64,000 bases of DNA from Metallyticus violacea (Eukaryota; Arthropoda; Insecta; Mantodea; Metallyticidae). How positions within the stretch are numbered: the stretch's first letter is position 1; the number at the start of each line of letters is the position of its first letter. A program made the translations under genes and the position numbers. The stretch is taken from NCBI GenBank assembly GCA_030762175.1, contig CM060842.1:48752501-48816500 (forward strand), written 5' to 3'. The notes beneath the pieces are model-generated. The model did no database searches. It saw only the letters and a program-made list of their open reading frames with translations, and was not told the DNA's origin. Positions 12,846-25,256 of the stretch are shown here, one piece after another.

Positions 12846-13235
12846 TACTGCAATACCCGAAAATGACTAAGTAAATGGAACCATGTTTCATCATAAAAAA
12901 TATCAAGCATGGATCAATTACTCTACCATTAACGTTCCGTAGCACACAATTATAGAAATTTGCTCCATTACCAGGATCACTACCTGCAATTCGTGGACAA
13001 CAGTGACTTCCATACTTTCAAATTTAAATTATTCAATTTCGGAAGATGAACTGATGTACTTTTAATTTTCTAAAAATATGTCAAAATATATAGATGTAGC
13101 AGAACAACATTTCCAACATTTTCTGTCATAAGGTAATTGCAGTTGTAGTTTGTGATTGCGAGAATTTGAATAAATTTCGAGAATATTACATCTGCTTTGC
13201 CGAGAATTACCGCAATGATTGTCGATCGTCAGTTG
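12846..13235. repeat. Unnamed dispersed repeat, copy 1
   Basis: Shares a series of aligned blocks in the same order with 55270-55600: aaaatatcaagcatggatca, attactctaccattaacgt, aattatagaaattt, attttctaaaaatatgtcaaa, gatgtagcaga and attacatctgctttgcc. No protein similarity seen. Confidence 0.7.
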
Positions 13236-13299
13236 CCATGAAATGGGTGACAAAACCTGAAATACCTGGTAGAAGTAGTTTTCACTATATTTAGACAAC

Positions 13300-14440
13300 A
13301 AAATCAGTTAGATTTTGATAATAATAATTCTAAAAATATTACTGAGTGTAATAATAATAATAATAATAATATGAAACAACAATAATAATAACAATAAAAT
13401 AAATATACCATCAATTTTTTTTTAACTGAGCACTCTTTATGGCAGTTGTATATTTTTGAAGCGATATTTTATTATTGCGATAAGTTGGAATATAAAACTG
13501 TTAATTCGAAACAATAGTTGTTTTAATGTAGCTATATTTAGAAAATACTTTTGTACAGCTTCTACAATAATTTTATACAAAACTGCATACGACTTAGATC
13601 TGAAATTGCATTTAATCATTCCAGTGTTAACTCGCTTTCCCTTTCATTCTTCGTTCAAAGAATAGCACGTACATGCGCATAGATGATACGAAGTTGATCG
13701 CTCCTGCGCAGATTCTGAATTTGCATTTAGCTGCGAATTCTTGGAAATGTCGATAAAGCACTTAAGAAGGCACAAACCTCATGAACTGTTTTTTCCAATT
13801 TTAATCTCGAGTGTCACAATCGTCCCATCTGATTAAGTAGCATCAATGAAGTAACAAAACCATGCAAAGCTCTAATAATGTACATAGATAATAGCTGGAA
13901 TATCTGTCCCTGAAGTTGCTCCAACAGATTGGGGAGAGGGGGGGATTATACAAGAGATTTTGTTGCTTGTTGTTTTAATCGAGTTTCCTTCAATAGCTAA
14001 ATAATAATGAGAGAAACGTATTTAAAGAGAAATGTTCTGTTTTGCAGGAGAATACTTGCTTTAAAAAGATGGATACAAGTTGTTCGAAAACAGCGAAAAT
14101 TGTATTTATCTATTTCTGATTCTCTAGTTGTTGTTATTTCAGTTCATTGTTCCAAGAGTTACTTAATTTTTCATTTTTAGCTCAGACGCCCTTCCTTATG
14201 GGCGATTCCATTTTACTCGAAAAGAAAAGTAAAATAATTTATAGTTTATTCACTGCACATTAAATCGATGACTTTGTGTTAAGTGCGGTTTTTCAGTAAA
14301 ATGAGTTATAACACCGGCGGAGTTTATAAGATTATTACACAAATAAGTTAATTGTATTCCATGAAATAATGAGTTTCGGCATTGACAAAATGTTGTGGTT
14401 ACTATAGGCATGTGCACAAATGTAATTAAGGAGATTATTA
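13300..14440. other. Intergenic, no gene seen
   Basis: AT-rich with short AAT runs near 13350-13400. No gene recognised. Confidence 0.45.
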
Positions 14441-14706
14441 TTTTTTTAATGGTGTTTAACGCCGGTTTTTCTACTGAGGCATCACAGGGGGTGGACACTG
14501 ATGGATGATACATGAAATGAAATGATAAATTGGGAAGGAATTTTAAGAAGGAAACTTTCCAGGCCTAAGTTTAGGTACGTTCCCGACATTTGCCATTTAT
14601 GAGGACTGAGGAAAACCTGAGGGGGGAAAAAATCATTGAGAAAGGACGAACCTGGCGGGATTCGAAACCCAGACCTCCGCGCCTTAACGACCTCAGCCAC
14701 CTGTGA
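14441..14706 (-). repeat. SINE family A copy
   Basis: Minus-strand copy with gaggtcgttaaggcgcgg, gggtttcgaatcccgcc, the aaatggcaaatgtcggga motif and gcgttaaacacc at its tail. It is slightly shortened. Confidence 0.88.
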
Positions 14707-16720
14707 AAGGTGTAATGTTAAATTTATCAGCTTCATTTCCCATTTTCTGTAAGACAGTTTTAAAATGAAACTTTTATAGCATATAGACGCACATAGTTGA
14801 AATTTGTTGATCTATTTTCATACTACACCATGACTCTGGAGCAAATTATATATTATTTTCAATTGTTTGCTTTTTTATATTTTTTCCCAACATTTTAATT
14901 TTTTAAATTGCCATTTTTTGTCCTAGCTCTACCATAATAAATCCATATCAAAATATATCATGAATAAGTGGTAAATGTTTTTAAATAATGCAGCCAAAAA
15001 TGTTTATACAAAAAAACTAACTTTTTGAGCGTTAGTTTGGTTGGAAAAACATAGTCGGGCACTGTGATTCTGATACCAAAATCAAAAGTAAGGAATAGAA
15101 AAGCAGTGCTCTCCATCCTCTAAGAAATTCAGGGTGCAACCATCAGCGGTAAGAACGTATATTAACTTCAAGGAAAATTCATCAATTGCTGTTTCGCTTT
15201 TTTCTGGTGAGCGTTAATTTAACTATTCATTGAGTTACAAGTAAATTATTTCTTTCTAGATCTTAAGGTCAAGTAATGGATTAGGGGTCCAGAATTATTC
15301 CTTCAACGAGGGACCACTGTATGGGGATTACCATGTAAGCATCCTAAGGCAAAATAAACAGCTTCCCTTGAAACTGAAATGTTTGTGTATTACGGCTTCA
15401 ATACAGTTTAGCCTTAACGAAGAAACAATAGCAAGTCAGGAAGAGCGAAGTAATGTTTGCATTATTTCCGATTTTAATTAAGGGGTGAGTTTTTCGTAAA
15501 GGTTTATTTATAAGAGGTATGTCGTAAAGGTCCTTTGTAAATGTAAATGATTTTAATAATTGCAATTAAAGCTAGTAATAAATAGGAGAATTGCTTGAAT
15601 ATTAAATTTTGGTAGATGAAATTATATTTATTATTTGGAATGTATGTATAATGAAAATGAATTAGGAATTATTATAGTTTTAATTGTTACATAATTAATA
15701 ATTTTAATCTAATTAAGAAGGATGTTTCATGATTTTATTATTATGAAGTTTATTTTTAATACAATAACTTATTATATCAATATTAATAAACCTTCTATTA
15801 AATACTCCGTTTCCTATAAAACTGTCACATCTCTATATAACTGATAATCATAACTAATATATTTTCAAGATTTGACCCTTCTTCCTCAATTAACAATATA
15901 GTTTTAATTGATTAAGAACTATTTTAGGACTCTTTATTATTCCATTAACAATATGATTCATCCCTTCACGAAGAACTTTATTATGATATAAGTTCGTATT
16001 TCCTTAGGCACAGAACTAATGATTCATCTGTGCGCAAACTCAACTGCTACATATTACGCATCAGACATTGAACTGTTCCCTCAGATTAGCAACTTGTTCA
16101 TAATCTTATCTCCTGTGTTACCGGCTCGGCTTGCGTCAATCACCGTCTGCTTTGCGGAACATACAGCTTTCATACACATTTCACTATTCGTGCAAATGGG
16201 GCAAATATCCCTAGAGAATTGAACTCTACTTCAAAATAGGTCATATATATATATAATATTATAATACAATATAAAATCTATATACGCTACCCTGGTACCT
16301 GGTTTCCTAAACCAGGGCGTGTATATCAAATTTTCCATTTATTGTTATTATAACTATACAATTCAATAATATTTAATACATTATTTTACAGATTTTCCTA
16401 ATAAGTAGATTAAAATAATATAATAAAACAATAAACAAAAAAATTAATTGAACCAAAATATATTTTTACTTAACTACTCCCCAAATTAATCTTCCAAAAT
16501 CTACAAAACTACCAAATTAACAATTTAACAATATTACTGGGAGCCAGTAGGAATATAGCTAGTAGCCAGCTATTCTATCCTTTAAATTTATTCCATAACT
16601 ATACAACTATACTATTACTAACCACTGGTTACCAGCGGTGTGTACTGGTATCCAGTACTCGGGAGAGATTCTCTTAAATTGGACATTATCCTTAATTGTT
16701 TCAATTCTCCTTAATTTATT
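14707..16720. other. AT-rich intergenic DNA, no gene seen
   Basis: No coding identity. 16290-16680 is studded with CCAG/CTGG words; see findings. Confidence 0.45.
16298..16316. repeat. Short perfect hairpin
   Basis: The 8-base arms cctggttt and aaaccagg surround a 3-base loop. Confidence 0.8.
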
Positions 16721-16721
16721 A

Positions 16722-16722
16722 C

Positions 16723-16778
<56 letters not shown>
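16722..16778. repeat. (AAT)n microsatellite
   Basis: About 19 uninterrupted AAT/ATA units. Confidence 0.97.
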
Positions 16779-16781
<3 letters not shown>

Positions 16782-17341
16782 TAGGTCAGTAGTGTAAACT
16801 TCAGCTATAATGTGGACCTCATTTTTAGAGAATAGAAGAAATATTGCACAACAGTGTTTATGTTTTCCCTAACGCCACGTTAGTGCACAACATTAAGATT
16901 TACTTTTTTCTGTTTGAAATCCAATTGAAATCCACTGAGATCAGAATTATAGGTTACCAAAGACTTGTGTCTTTATCTCCAACAATGTTCAAAATATATC
17001 TTAAGAGGCTTTAAAGAGCTAGAAGAAGAAATGTGGAGATATGGAAGTCAAGTTGATGATAGGAGTATTTACACTTTGCAATTTGTAAATATAAAATAAT
17101 GATAACTGATGAATTTGATGATCCTGCATGAGCAGGAAGCTCATTGAAGAGTATAGTTTAATTTTGAAAAATCTAATTATATGGTAATAGGAGGAGAAAA
17201 ACAAAATCAAATTATTGAAAATAAGAGAATGGTTAATATAGTGGCAAATATAAATATTTAGGAATTATAATTACTGATGATGGAATAAATTATAAATAAA
17301 TTATAGATCGTAAAAAAGAAAAGAAAGTTAGCAATACAGGT

Positions 17342-17617
17342 TATTTTTAATTGTGTTTAGCGCCCGTTATTACTACAGAGGCACCACAGCGGTGGACACT
17401 GATGATACATGAGGTGAAATGTTATATTGGGAAAAGATGTTTTTAAAGGAAACATTCCAGGCCCACGCTTATGGTATTTCCTCGGCATTTGCCATTTATG
17501 AGGACAGAGGAAAACCTGGAAAAAAACTTCAGTCAGGGAGGGCGGTCCTGGCGGGATTCGAACCCCAGACCTCCCGCTCACGAGTCCGCACCTTAACGAC
17601 CTCGGCCACCCGTGGGG
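17342..17617 (-). repeat. SINE family A copy inserted in the LINE relic
   Basis: Full family body and head on the minus strand (acccgggtg-like end, B box ggggttcgaatcccgcc, cctgactgaagtttttttcc). It interrupts the LINE frame between Lys-rich RKKRKLAIQ and STLNSILW. Confidence 0.9.
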
Positions 17618-17691
17618 TTTATATCGACTCTTAATTCTATATTATGGGATAAACATATTAATAAAGAAATAAAGCATCCAATGTATATATC

Positions 17692-17942
17692 ACGAGTGGT
17701 CGGAAGCTTTCACGGCCGGACTTAAATCTAAAATTTTCTTTCGGGCTTAGAAACCATGGTCTGTTGGAGCTAAGGTGTTCAAACGTTTCATCCCCACCTG
17801 CAGAGGACATCTTCAGGTCACGACTCGACGGCGCCACTGAAGATGTCCTCCGCAGGTGGGGACGAAACGTTTGAACACCTTAGCTCCAACAGACCACGGC
17901 TTCTAAGCCCGGAAAAAAAAAAAAAACTTTTAGATTTAATTT
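17692..17942. mobile_element. Foldback element with about 95-bp arms
   Basis: The left arm (about 17720-17815) and right arm (about 17840-17940) are near-perfect reverse complements across tggagctaaggtgttcaaac and acctgcagaggacatcttca. The loop is about 25 bp. The direct 8-mer tatatatc lies at 17684-17691 and 17943-17950, a candidate target duplication. The left end carries about 25 bases (ggaagctttcacggccgg) that the right end lacks. Confidence 0.8.
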
Positions 17943-18349
17943 TATATATCGATTGTTAGAAGCACAGGTTTATATGGAGCAGAAACATGGCACTTAAAAC
18001 ACATAAAAAATTGATTTTAGACAATGGAAATGGATGACTGGAGATGGCCAGCACGGCTGTCGCGAAGAGATGGGAATCAGAAATGATACAATAAGATAAA
18101 CAATGGGAATTAAAAACAATATCGCGGCGTACATTTAACAAGGCAAGTGATATAATTATTTATTGCGAATGAATGAAGAAAGATTGCCAATGATGATTGG
18201 ATAAGAAGGCGGAAACGAGGAAGGGCACAGACATGGTGAATGAAGGGCATCAGAAGAGCAATGGCTGGACCGAGATGTGAAAAATGTTGTATTTTGTAAT
18301 GGGTGTCAGAAGATGCTGATACATTATAAAACTGACTTAAAATAATAAT

Positions 18350-19100
18350 AATAAAAATGTTTGAAATTAACTATTATCCATTAAAAATTTAAATGTTCAC
18401 TTAATTTAATTACCCTATTTGTTTATAAAATAACATTATGTAAATAAGTGGGTGCCTAACCTGCGATTTTCGATACACAATGCTCCGCCTTTCCCATTAG
18501 GCCACGCAGCAATGTGGTTAGTTCCTTCTAGTCTAAGCTCCACAACGCAAATTCAATGCTTTAGAGGAGATTTAGAGATTTTATATCACTAAACCTTGAA
18601 AAGGTTATTCATGAGCTGTGAAAAATCGAGTGAAGCTTGCTTATTGGTACACAGCACAAGTTATTTTTTAAACTTAAAACACTTGCTAGGAGATGAAGTG
18701 AATGCTTTGAAAGTCATTAACTCAAGCATCACCCTGCAAGAGTGCATTAACTTTAAAAGTTGACATTCGACCAAGAAGAAGAAAATGATGACGTAGTGTG
18801 GTGACATCAGGCTATATCAACGGCAAGAAATGCACTAGATAACAGCAACCAGAAGGAGGGGTAAGAGGTAAATCTGAAGGAAGACAATTTTCTTAAACCA
18901 TGTAGTACAGAAAAGTAGTGAAAGAGTGGCTAGGAAGGTATAGCACGCAAGCGTATAGTGAATAAAGAATTGAAAATATTTGGTGCGAGAGCCATTGTAC
19001 AAAAATATCAAAAGAAAATTAAAGATGAGTACAATATACGATCAAATAAATACAAGACAACAATCGGCAAAAATGGAATACTTAATTAATTCAAGCGCCG

Positions 19101-19143
<43 letters not shown>

Positions 19144-21040
19144 AACACACACTAACGTAAAATTTAACATCGGATGATTCCTAGAAACTGGAGGACCCAT
19201 TGATTTATTGCGGCTCGCTAAGGCCTGACGGCCTCAATTCATTCATAAATATAAATTAGTGAACATATTAGTGGTTGTAAAATTATATAATAGTTGGCAA
19301 CTCTAAAAATCAAACGAGGAAGCGCTGAAAGTGATGCACAAATTTGCCCTAGTGGATAAAAATGGAAGTAATATACACGATTATGGAGATGTGCAACTAA
19401 GTCTAACAGCGGGTATATAGAACCAGGACTCCAAACTATTCAATACTGTCTCTATTCACTTTGCTGTTGTTTCAGGAAAGTTAAAATAAATTTAAAACTT
19501 GTGCTTGTGCTTTGTGCCTAGGAATTTTTTCGCTCGCGAAGTACGTTTGAAGATATTTTAAGGCAAATTGTTACTCAAATTCGCTTTAAAACTGTCCTAT
19601 CAGCGTCTAATTCAAACTTTATCATCGTATAACTCGGTTGTTTTTCTTCATGAACTATATAAATCATATTTCGAAAGATGCCTGTACAATATTAAACACC
19701 AGATATAATACATTGATGAATGTATAATTAAGGAAGAAATAATATGAAACATTATAAGAAAATGAGTGAAACCAATAAAAAAATAGAATATTATATATGT
19801 TATGTAACGATGAAACAGATCATGCAAACCTTAAAAAAAAAATTCAGTTGTAAAAAAAAGATGCCTTAATTAATGTGCATGAACTGTCGATCAAGACGAG
19901 CGACTTTGGCGAAACACAAGCTGGTCGAGAGTTGGTACATCTGCCCGATATATAGTTTCAATAATTAGGCCCCCCGGAGGGTATTGCTTCATCCCTTGCT
20001 CTCGATTATTTTCCATCATGAGGAGCAGGGGAACCCTTCAACGTATGATAGCGATATGATCATACCCTGCAGAGACGAACCCTCTTAACTTCAGCTGTCT
20101 CTTACCACGTGACGTCTGTCAAAATGTAACCTTCTCTCGGTGGAGACCGTTTTAGGTAAATGCACAGAGGAAGCCATGGTCTAGAAGATAAAGAATTGCA
20201 AACGTTGAAAGACGATTAAATAATGTTCCAAACTCAGCTTTAGAGTACCAGAGGACTTAGAGCTAACATTCATTCACTACATTAAATCTTAAAAGCCTTC
20301 AGTGTATATTCCCGGAAGAGCGTTTAAATGCTGAGGTAAATAGTGGTTGTGACTAATATAGCTCATGGAGGTATAATTATATGACAATTGCCTTATCTCT
20401 GTGTGTTTTGCACCTCTTTTATCTGTGCAACATGCAGGTACGAAAATAAATGTGTCTGTTTCACCTTGTCTAACCAGATGATGTGCTCATGAAGATTGAC
20501 TTAGTTCATTTTCTCCGCCCCCTTATTGGAACACTAAAAATGCTAAATATGTAAATATCGATGCTTTGAACTTTGACGCTGATTACGTGTTTTCATAAAT
20601 ATGAAACAAATAAACAAATTTGCATTCAAATGGGAATTTCAAATTCAAATAATATATATAATAAAGACAGAAAAGAAAGATCCATAGATATAATTTTAGT
20701 ATTAAAGCAATTCGTAATACACATAGAAAGTGTGCAAAAATACATCTAATTTAATAGTGAGAACCTAATAGCCTCAAACATGATTTTTTTACCAAAAGAA
20801 TGAAAGAAAATTGGGAACTCGCTGAACTAAGTACAGTGCTCTCATTTCACTATGCAATGGGAGTTTATGTGAAAAGCGGTTGACCTTCGTGCAATTCTCA
20901 TAAGACTGGAGTTAAAGTGTCTATCACGCCAATAGTTTCAGTTGTATTTCTGTAGGAAGTACGCGTCAGATTTTCTACTGTATACTCAGTATATGTGGAA
21001 ATGGTCAAATTATTATGATATTTGTTAAGTATTATCTTTT
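18350..21040. other. Intergenic, no gene seen
   Basis: Contains a minus-strand tRNA-like patch near 18455-18530 (tggcctaatgggaaaggcgg), probably a SINE head, and the (CA)n array. No protein-coding identity recognised. Confidence 0.4.
19102..19152. repeat. (CA)n microsatellite
   Basis: About 50 bases of CA with two AAC interruptions. Confidence 0.95.
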
Positions 21041-21041
21041 A

Positions 21042-22254
21042 GATGGCGCGCTGAAAAGTTTCAGGCACGTAAGTCAGTCATTTGTTTGTGACGTGTAAAC
21101 AAACTAAGTGTTAACATTTTTCACAAAATGGATAAAACGAAAATACGAGCTATAATAAAATACTCGTTTTTAAGGGTTTAACCCCAACAGAAATACAAAG
21201 GAGGTATATTCCATATTAATTTTTTTTTCCCTCTTGCTTTTTGGACGGTTAAAAAATGGGTTGCTGAACTTAAGCGTGGTCATACATCCATTCAAGAGGA
21301 TGAGCGCTCAGGGAGTCCCAAAAATGCTACAGCGAACGAAATTGTGACAAAAATTTACAATGCCATACTCAGTGATCGCTGATTGAAGGTATGCGAGTTG
21401 GCTGACATTGTAAATATCTCGATAGGCTGTGACCACTACATTTTACACTAAGTTTTGGGTATGCGAAAGCTTTCCGCTCCATGGATGCCACGTTTGTTAG
21501 CAATAGACTAAAACGCTTCTAATGAACATTTTGCAAGAGTGTTTAGACTTGTTTAAATGCAATTCCAAAGAGTTTCCCTGACGTTTCATAGCAGCAGAAG
21601 AAACTGCAGGCCAGAGACGAAGGAGGTAGGCGGCAACAGGTGAAAGTGCACTAAAAATAGCAAAAACGTTTTCATCTGCAGGGAAAGTCATGGCTATTGG
21701 GATTCTCGTGGTGTGATGCTCATAGATTGCCTCCGGAAGGGCTGAACCATTACCGGAGGGTATTACGCTTCATCACTGGACCAACTGAAGGATGCTATTC
21801 AGGCTAAACGTTTACACCTTGCGAAAAAGAAAATCCGCTTTCATCACGATAATGTGCCGTCATACACCTTGGGATTTTGCTGCAAAACTGCATGACCTTC
21901 GCTTCCAAGTGCTTCCACATCCGCTATATTCATCAGATATGGCTCCCAGGGATTACCTTTTTGTTCCCAAACCTGAAGAAATGGCTGTGTGGGTGAAGAT
22001 TCGCATCAAAAGATGAGGTTGAAACTGAGACATACCCTTATTTTTCACAGGTGGACAATTTTTATTTTAGTGAAGTTATTCAAAAGTTGGAAAGTCGTTG
22101 GACTAAATGTATTGATTTAAAGGTAACTGTTGGGAAAAAAAGTTTTCTCTTAAATCTTTTTTCTTTTCAGTTTCTTTTTCTCTCTCTCTCTCCTTCTTTT
22201 TCTTTCTTTCTTTCTTTTTTCTTTTTATCAGGCCGAAAACTTTTAGAACGCCAC
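21042..22254 (+). pseudogene. Mariner-type transposon relic, near full length
   Basis: Translated pieces: WVAELKRGHTSIQEDERSGS, KIYNAILSDR, VCELADIVNISIG, GMRKLSAPWMPRLLAID, KVMAIGI, LRKRKSAFITI, FAAKLHDLRFQVLPHPLYSS, DMAPRDYLFVPKPEEMAV and KLESRWTKCIDLK. This is the complete order of a mariner transposase: HTH, linker WMPRLL, DDE region and C-terminus. The ends gcgctgaaaagtttcagg and ggccgaaaacttttagaacg form imperfect terminal inverted repeats. Numerous stops and frameshifts make it non-functional. Confidence 0.88.
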
Positions 22255-22269
22255 TCATATGCTAGAGCG

Positions 22270-22720
22270 TGAATTTTTATTTATGGTCGCACATGTACTT
22301 TAGAAGGAAATTTCGTGCTAAATTTCCAGAAGTAGCCTCTCCATCAGGAAATGCAAATTTCAAATTGGCAGCACATTTTCATTGACAAGAAATCGAAACC
22401 AAATAACTTAATAGAAGAGGAGCTTGATTAAATAAGCTATTGATTAGAAATTTCGCCTCATAAGTCTTTAACACGATTAGGCCATCAAATTTGTGTATCT
22501 GTTGGCAGTGCGTATAAAGTCACTCAGATGCTGCATCTTTATTAATATAAAATTACGTTGTACCTGAAATAAAATACGTGGAAGGGGAAAAACAAAATAT
22601 CCGGGAGGCAGTTTAGGATATTCAAGAGGATGCGGCAAATGTCTCAAAATTCAGGAATGTCTTACAAAGGAGGGTAGGCACTTCGAGAATCTTATATGAT
22701 ATGATCTTATATGAATCTTA
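22270..22720 (+). pseudogene. DUF4817-like transposase N-terminal relic
   Basis: Broken frames give FRAKFPEVASPSGNANFKLA, LIEEELD, LEISPHKSLTRLGHQICVSV and GSAYKVTQMLHL. These match the order FRRKFP..PS, LTEE.LD, PRKSL.RLAQ..GVSVSSA..ATKLL of the same transposase family as 6420-7130. It abuts the mariner relic. Confidence 0.65.
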
Positions 22721-24870
22721 TATGATGGTAAGTAAAATATTGACTACTATTTACTACCAATAAACAACGAAATAAACAAAAATGCGCGTTATCAGTTATC
22801 AATATTTATGTTATACTCTTACTCCTGTCATTGTATGTCCCAAAATGGTATTTCTTTTGCAACACATAGGATCTTTAACACGTGCAACCTTTAACTCACT
22901 TTCGGTGTTTTTCATAAGTTGAAGACCGTGTACTTGCACAGCATCTCTATAGCTATTAAAGGAGTGGCGGTCATATTGATGAACAGTACTGGTCTGTTAC
23001 AGTTATTTGTTTTAAACATCAATTTAAATGCAAAAAAATAAACTCTTAATTTTTAATTTTTAAGGAGGAAATGATGATCAGCGTTTCTCCGCCGAAGGAA
23101 TTAATGGATCTATGGACGGTCAGACTTTTATATTCTTTGCTCGTAGCGTCTTTGACAGCCGCTGATAAAAGACGATAGCTGTGTCACTTCATTTGTCAAT
23201 AAACTGTACTTGATTAATTTATCCATTATCTTGCTCTCCATATTTACACTTAAAGTACAACTGAGCCTATTTGATAAATACAACATTCTGTTCCATGCAC
23301 TTGTTTTGTAAAGTATTATCATTCTATTTGAAATGTTCCATTTAATTGTTTATGATATAAGCGTTAAAAGCAATCCTCGTTTCGCAATCATCCCTACACA
23401 AGAAACAAAATAATTTTAAATGTAATATGCTCTGCATTATTGCATGAATTTCAAAATAAACAATTTATTGGATTAATTAATTTCGTCTGAATTTTTCTTA
23501 ATTAAACACTGAAAAGATATTTTTCAAATTGTATCGTTTGTCAACTATTTTAACAGCGGAAAGTAACTCATTTGATGCTTTAATAATTACGTTTCCCTGC
23601 AATATTCCGCTTTAATAATGTTGTTTCTGTTCTGACTTAAGCAGCGCTGTCTAAAAATGTGTTTAAGTATTTTTGAGATGTTTAGATTTTAGTATCTAAA
23701 TACACTCGAGGTAGCCAAGACTTATGTTAATGTATGAAACAATTAAAAATTACCTATTATTTTTCTCGCGGGAAAGCGTTTAACAAAAAATGGACCTTAT
23801 AACTAAAATTCTATATTTGCTCACTTTTGATACACGTTAAGTGTTCATCAATCAAAAAACATTCGCTTTGAACGGAGGGCATGGTGGGTCAAAACAGTTT
23901 AAAGCTTCTACAGGGAAGGCACCTCTCCTTTACTGTGCAGGAGAGCTGTGGATTACCGCCAAACAATACTCCACGCACAGTTGCACTGCTGCTGTTTGCT
24001 TGGGGTTTCTGAATGCCCAAACGCAAGGCTATAATTATAACTCTGAGAATCCAGAAAAAGAATATCAGTATTATTTCAGTATCTCATTTATGTTATTGCA
24101 TTAGCACTGCTATGCCATACTTTTAACTACATTCTTGTTGGTTTTTAAAAGAAGTTCCATGATTTGCGTCAGTTAGATGTTTAGGAGCAATTTGTTAATT
24201 TCTATCTACAAAGTTCTAATAAATGCATGGTAATGGGGCGCAAGGATCATATCGTATAGGGTTCGACTCTTATGTTGAAATATTTATTTATCTACGAACG
24301 ATCTTAAGACAAAGTTCGAGTGTGACTTTTCTTTGAAAGCAGAATGTGTAAGCGTTATGTTGCTCTTATCTCTTATCGCGGAACAATGGTGCCAACATCG
24401 TATTTTGTACATTACCTTAGTTTGGTTCTGGTATCCAACAATCATTAATTTTAGAAGATACTAGAAGAAGAATTACTCTGGATATTATAGATATAAGTAA
24501 AGAGGTATAGGTCATTAAGAAAGCTATATTAAACTTTATACACATACATTTGTAAATAATAAAAAGTTCGGAAAATTTTACTTAGCAATTTAATTAGAAG
24601 CAATTAAAGTTAGCACCAAATAATCTTTGAATAAGCATGATACATAGTTTTTCTGTTTGTAATAAACTTTTTAGATCAATGATTACAAAATATTTTGTTT
24701 CAGTAATTTGCTCTCAAATTTTTGATTATATTTAATTTTTACGCACTCAATTGTAAGTAAAAAGATAATATCAACTTCAAAATTATAATAGACTATAATT
24801 TGCAGACTTCATCATGCCATGATATGGTTAAGATCATTACCAATAACCTAACTTCTAATAAGTTTCTGCA

Positions 24871-24871
<1 letters not shown>

Positions 24872-24919
<48 letters not shown>

Positions 24920-24926
24920 CTGTCTC
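24872..24926. repeat. (CT)n microsatellite with GT end
   Basis: About 20 CT units, then a short GT run and mixed CT. Confidence 0.95.
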
Positions 24927-25211
24927 TCCCTTTCCATATCAATTTCTCCTTAATTGTTCCTAAAAACCACTTATAATTTTACTTCTCTCATACTCTCTAA
25001 CCGCCTACATTTTAACTTCTATAATATCATCCTCGTTACACACCATTTTGGATCCCAAATACATTCTCTCCAATTTTTCATGTCTTTTATTCTGCACCCA
25101 ACAGTAAAACGTCCACATACTTTCAGATTACTTTTCATAAACCTTTTAGAAACAACGCATTGTTTTTTATTTATCGAGATATCGGCGTATTTCTCTCTCC
25201 CAAATGTTTCT

Positions 25212-25212
25212 A

Positions 25213-25256
<44 letters not shown>
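25212..25256. repeat. (ATT)n microsatellite
   Basis: About 15 ATT units. Confidence 0.95.

Larger units (their letters stand above)
16930..18340 (+). pseudogene. LINE reverse transcriptase 3' relic, split by two insertions
   Basis: Pieces in order: SLSPTMFKIYLK (palm start), KYKYLGIIITDDGINYK (16930-17340), then after a SINE STLNSILWDKHINKEIKH (17622-17691), then after a foldback element RSTGLYGAETWHLKHIK, MDDWRWPARLSRRDG and NEERLPMMIG with RRRKRGRAQTW (17951-18290). This is the thumb and C-terminal region of a non-LTR retrotransposon ORF2. Many frameshifts show it is old. The insertions must be younger. Confidence 0.8.
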
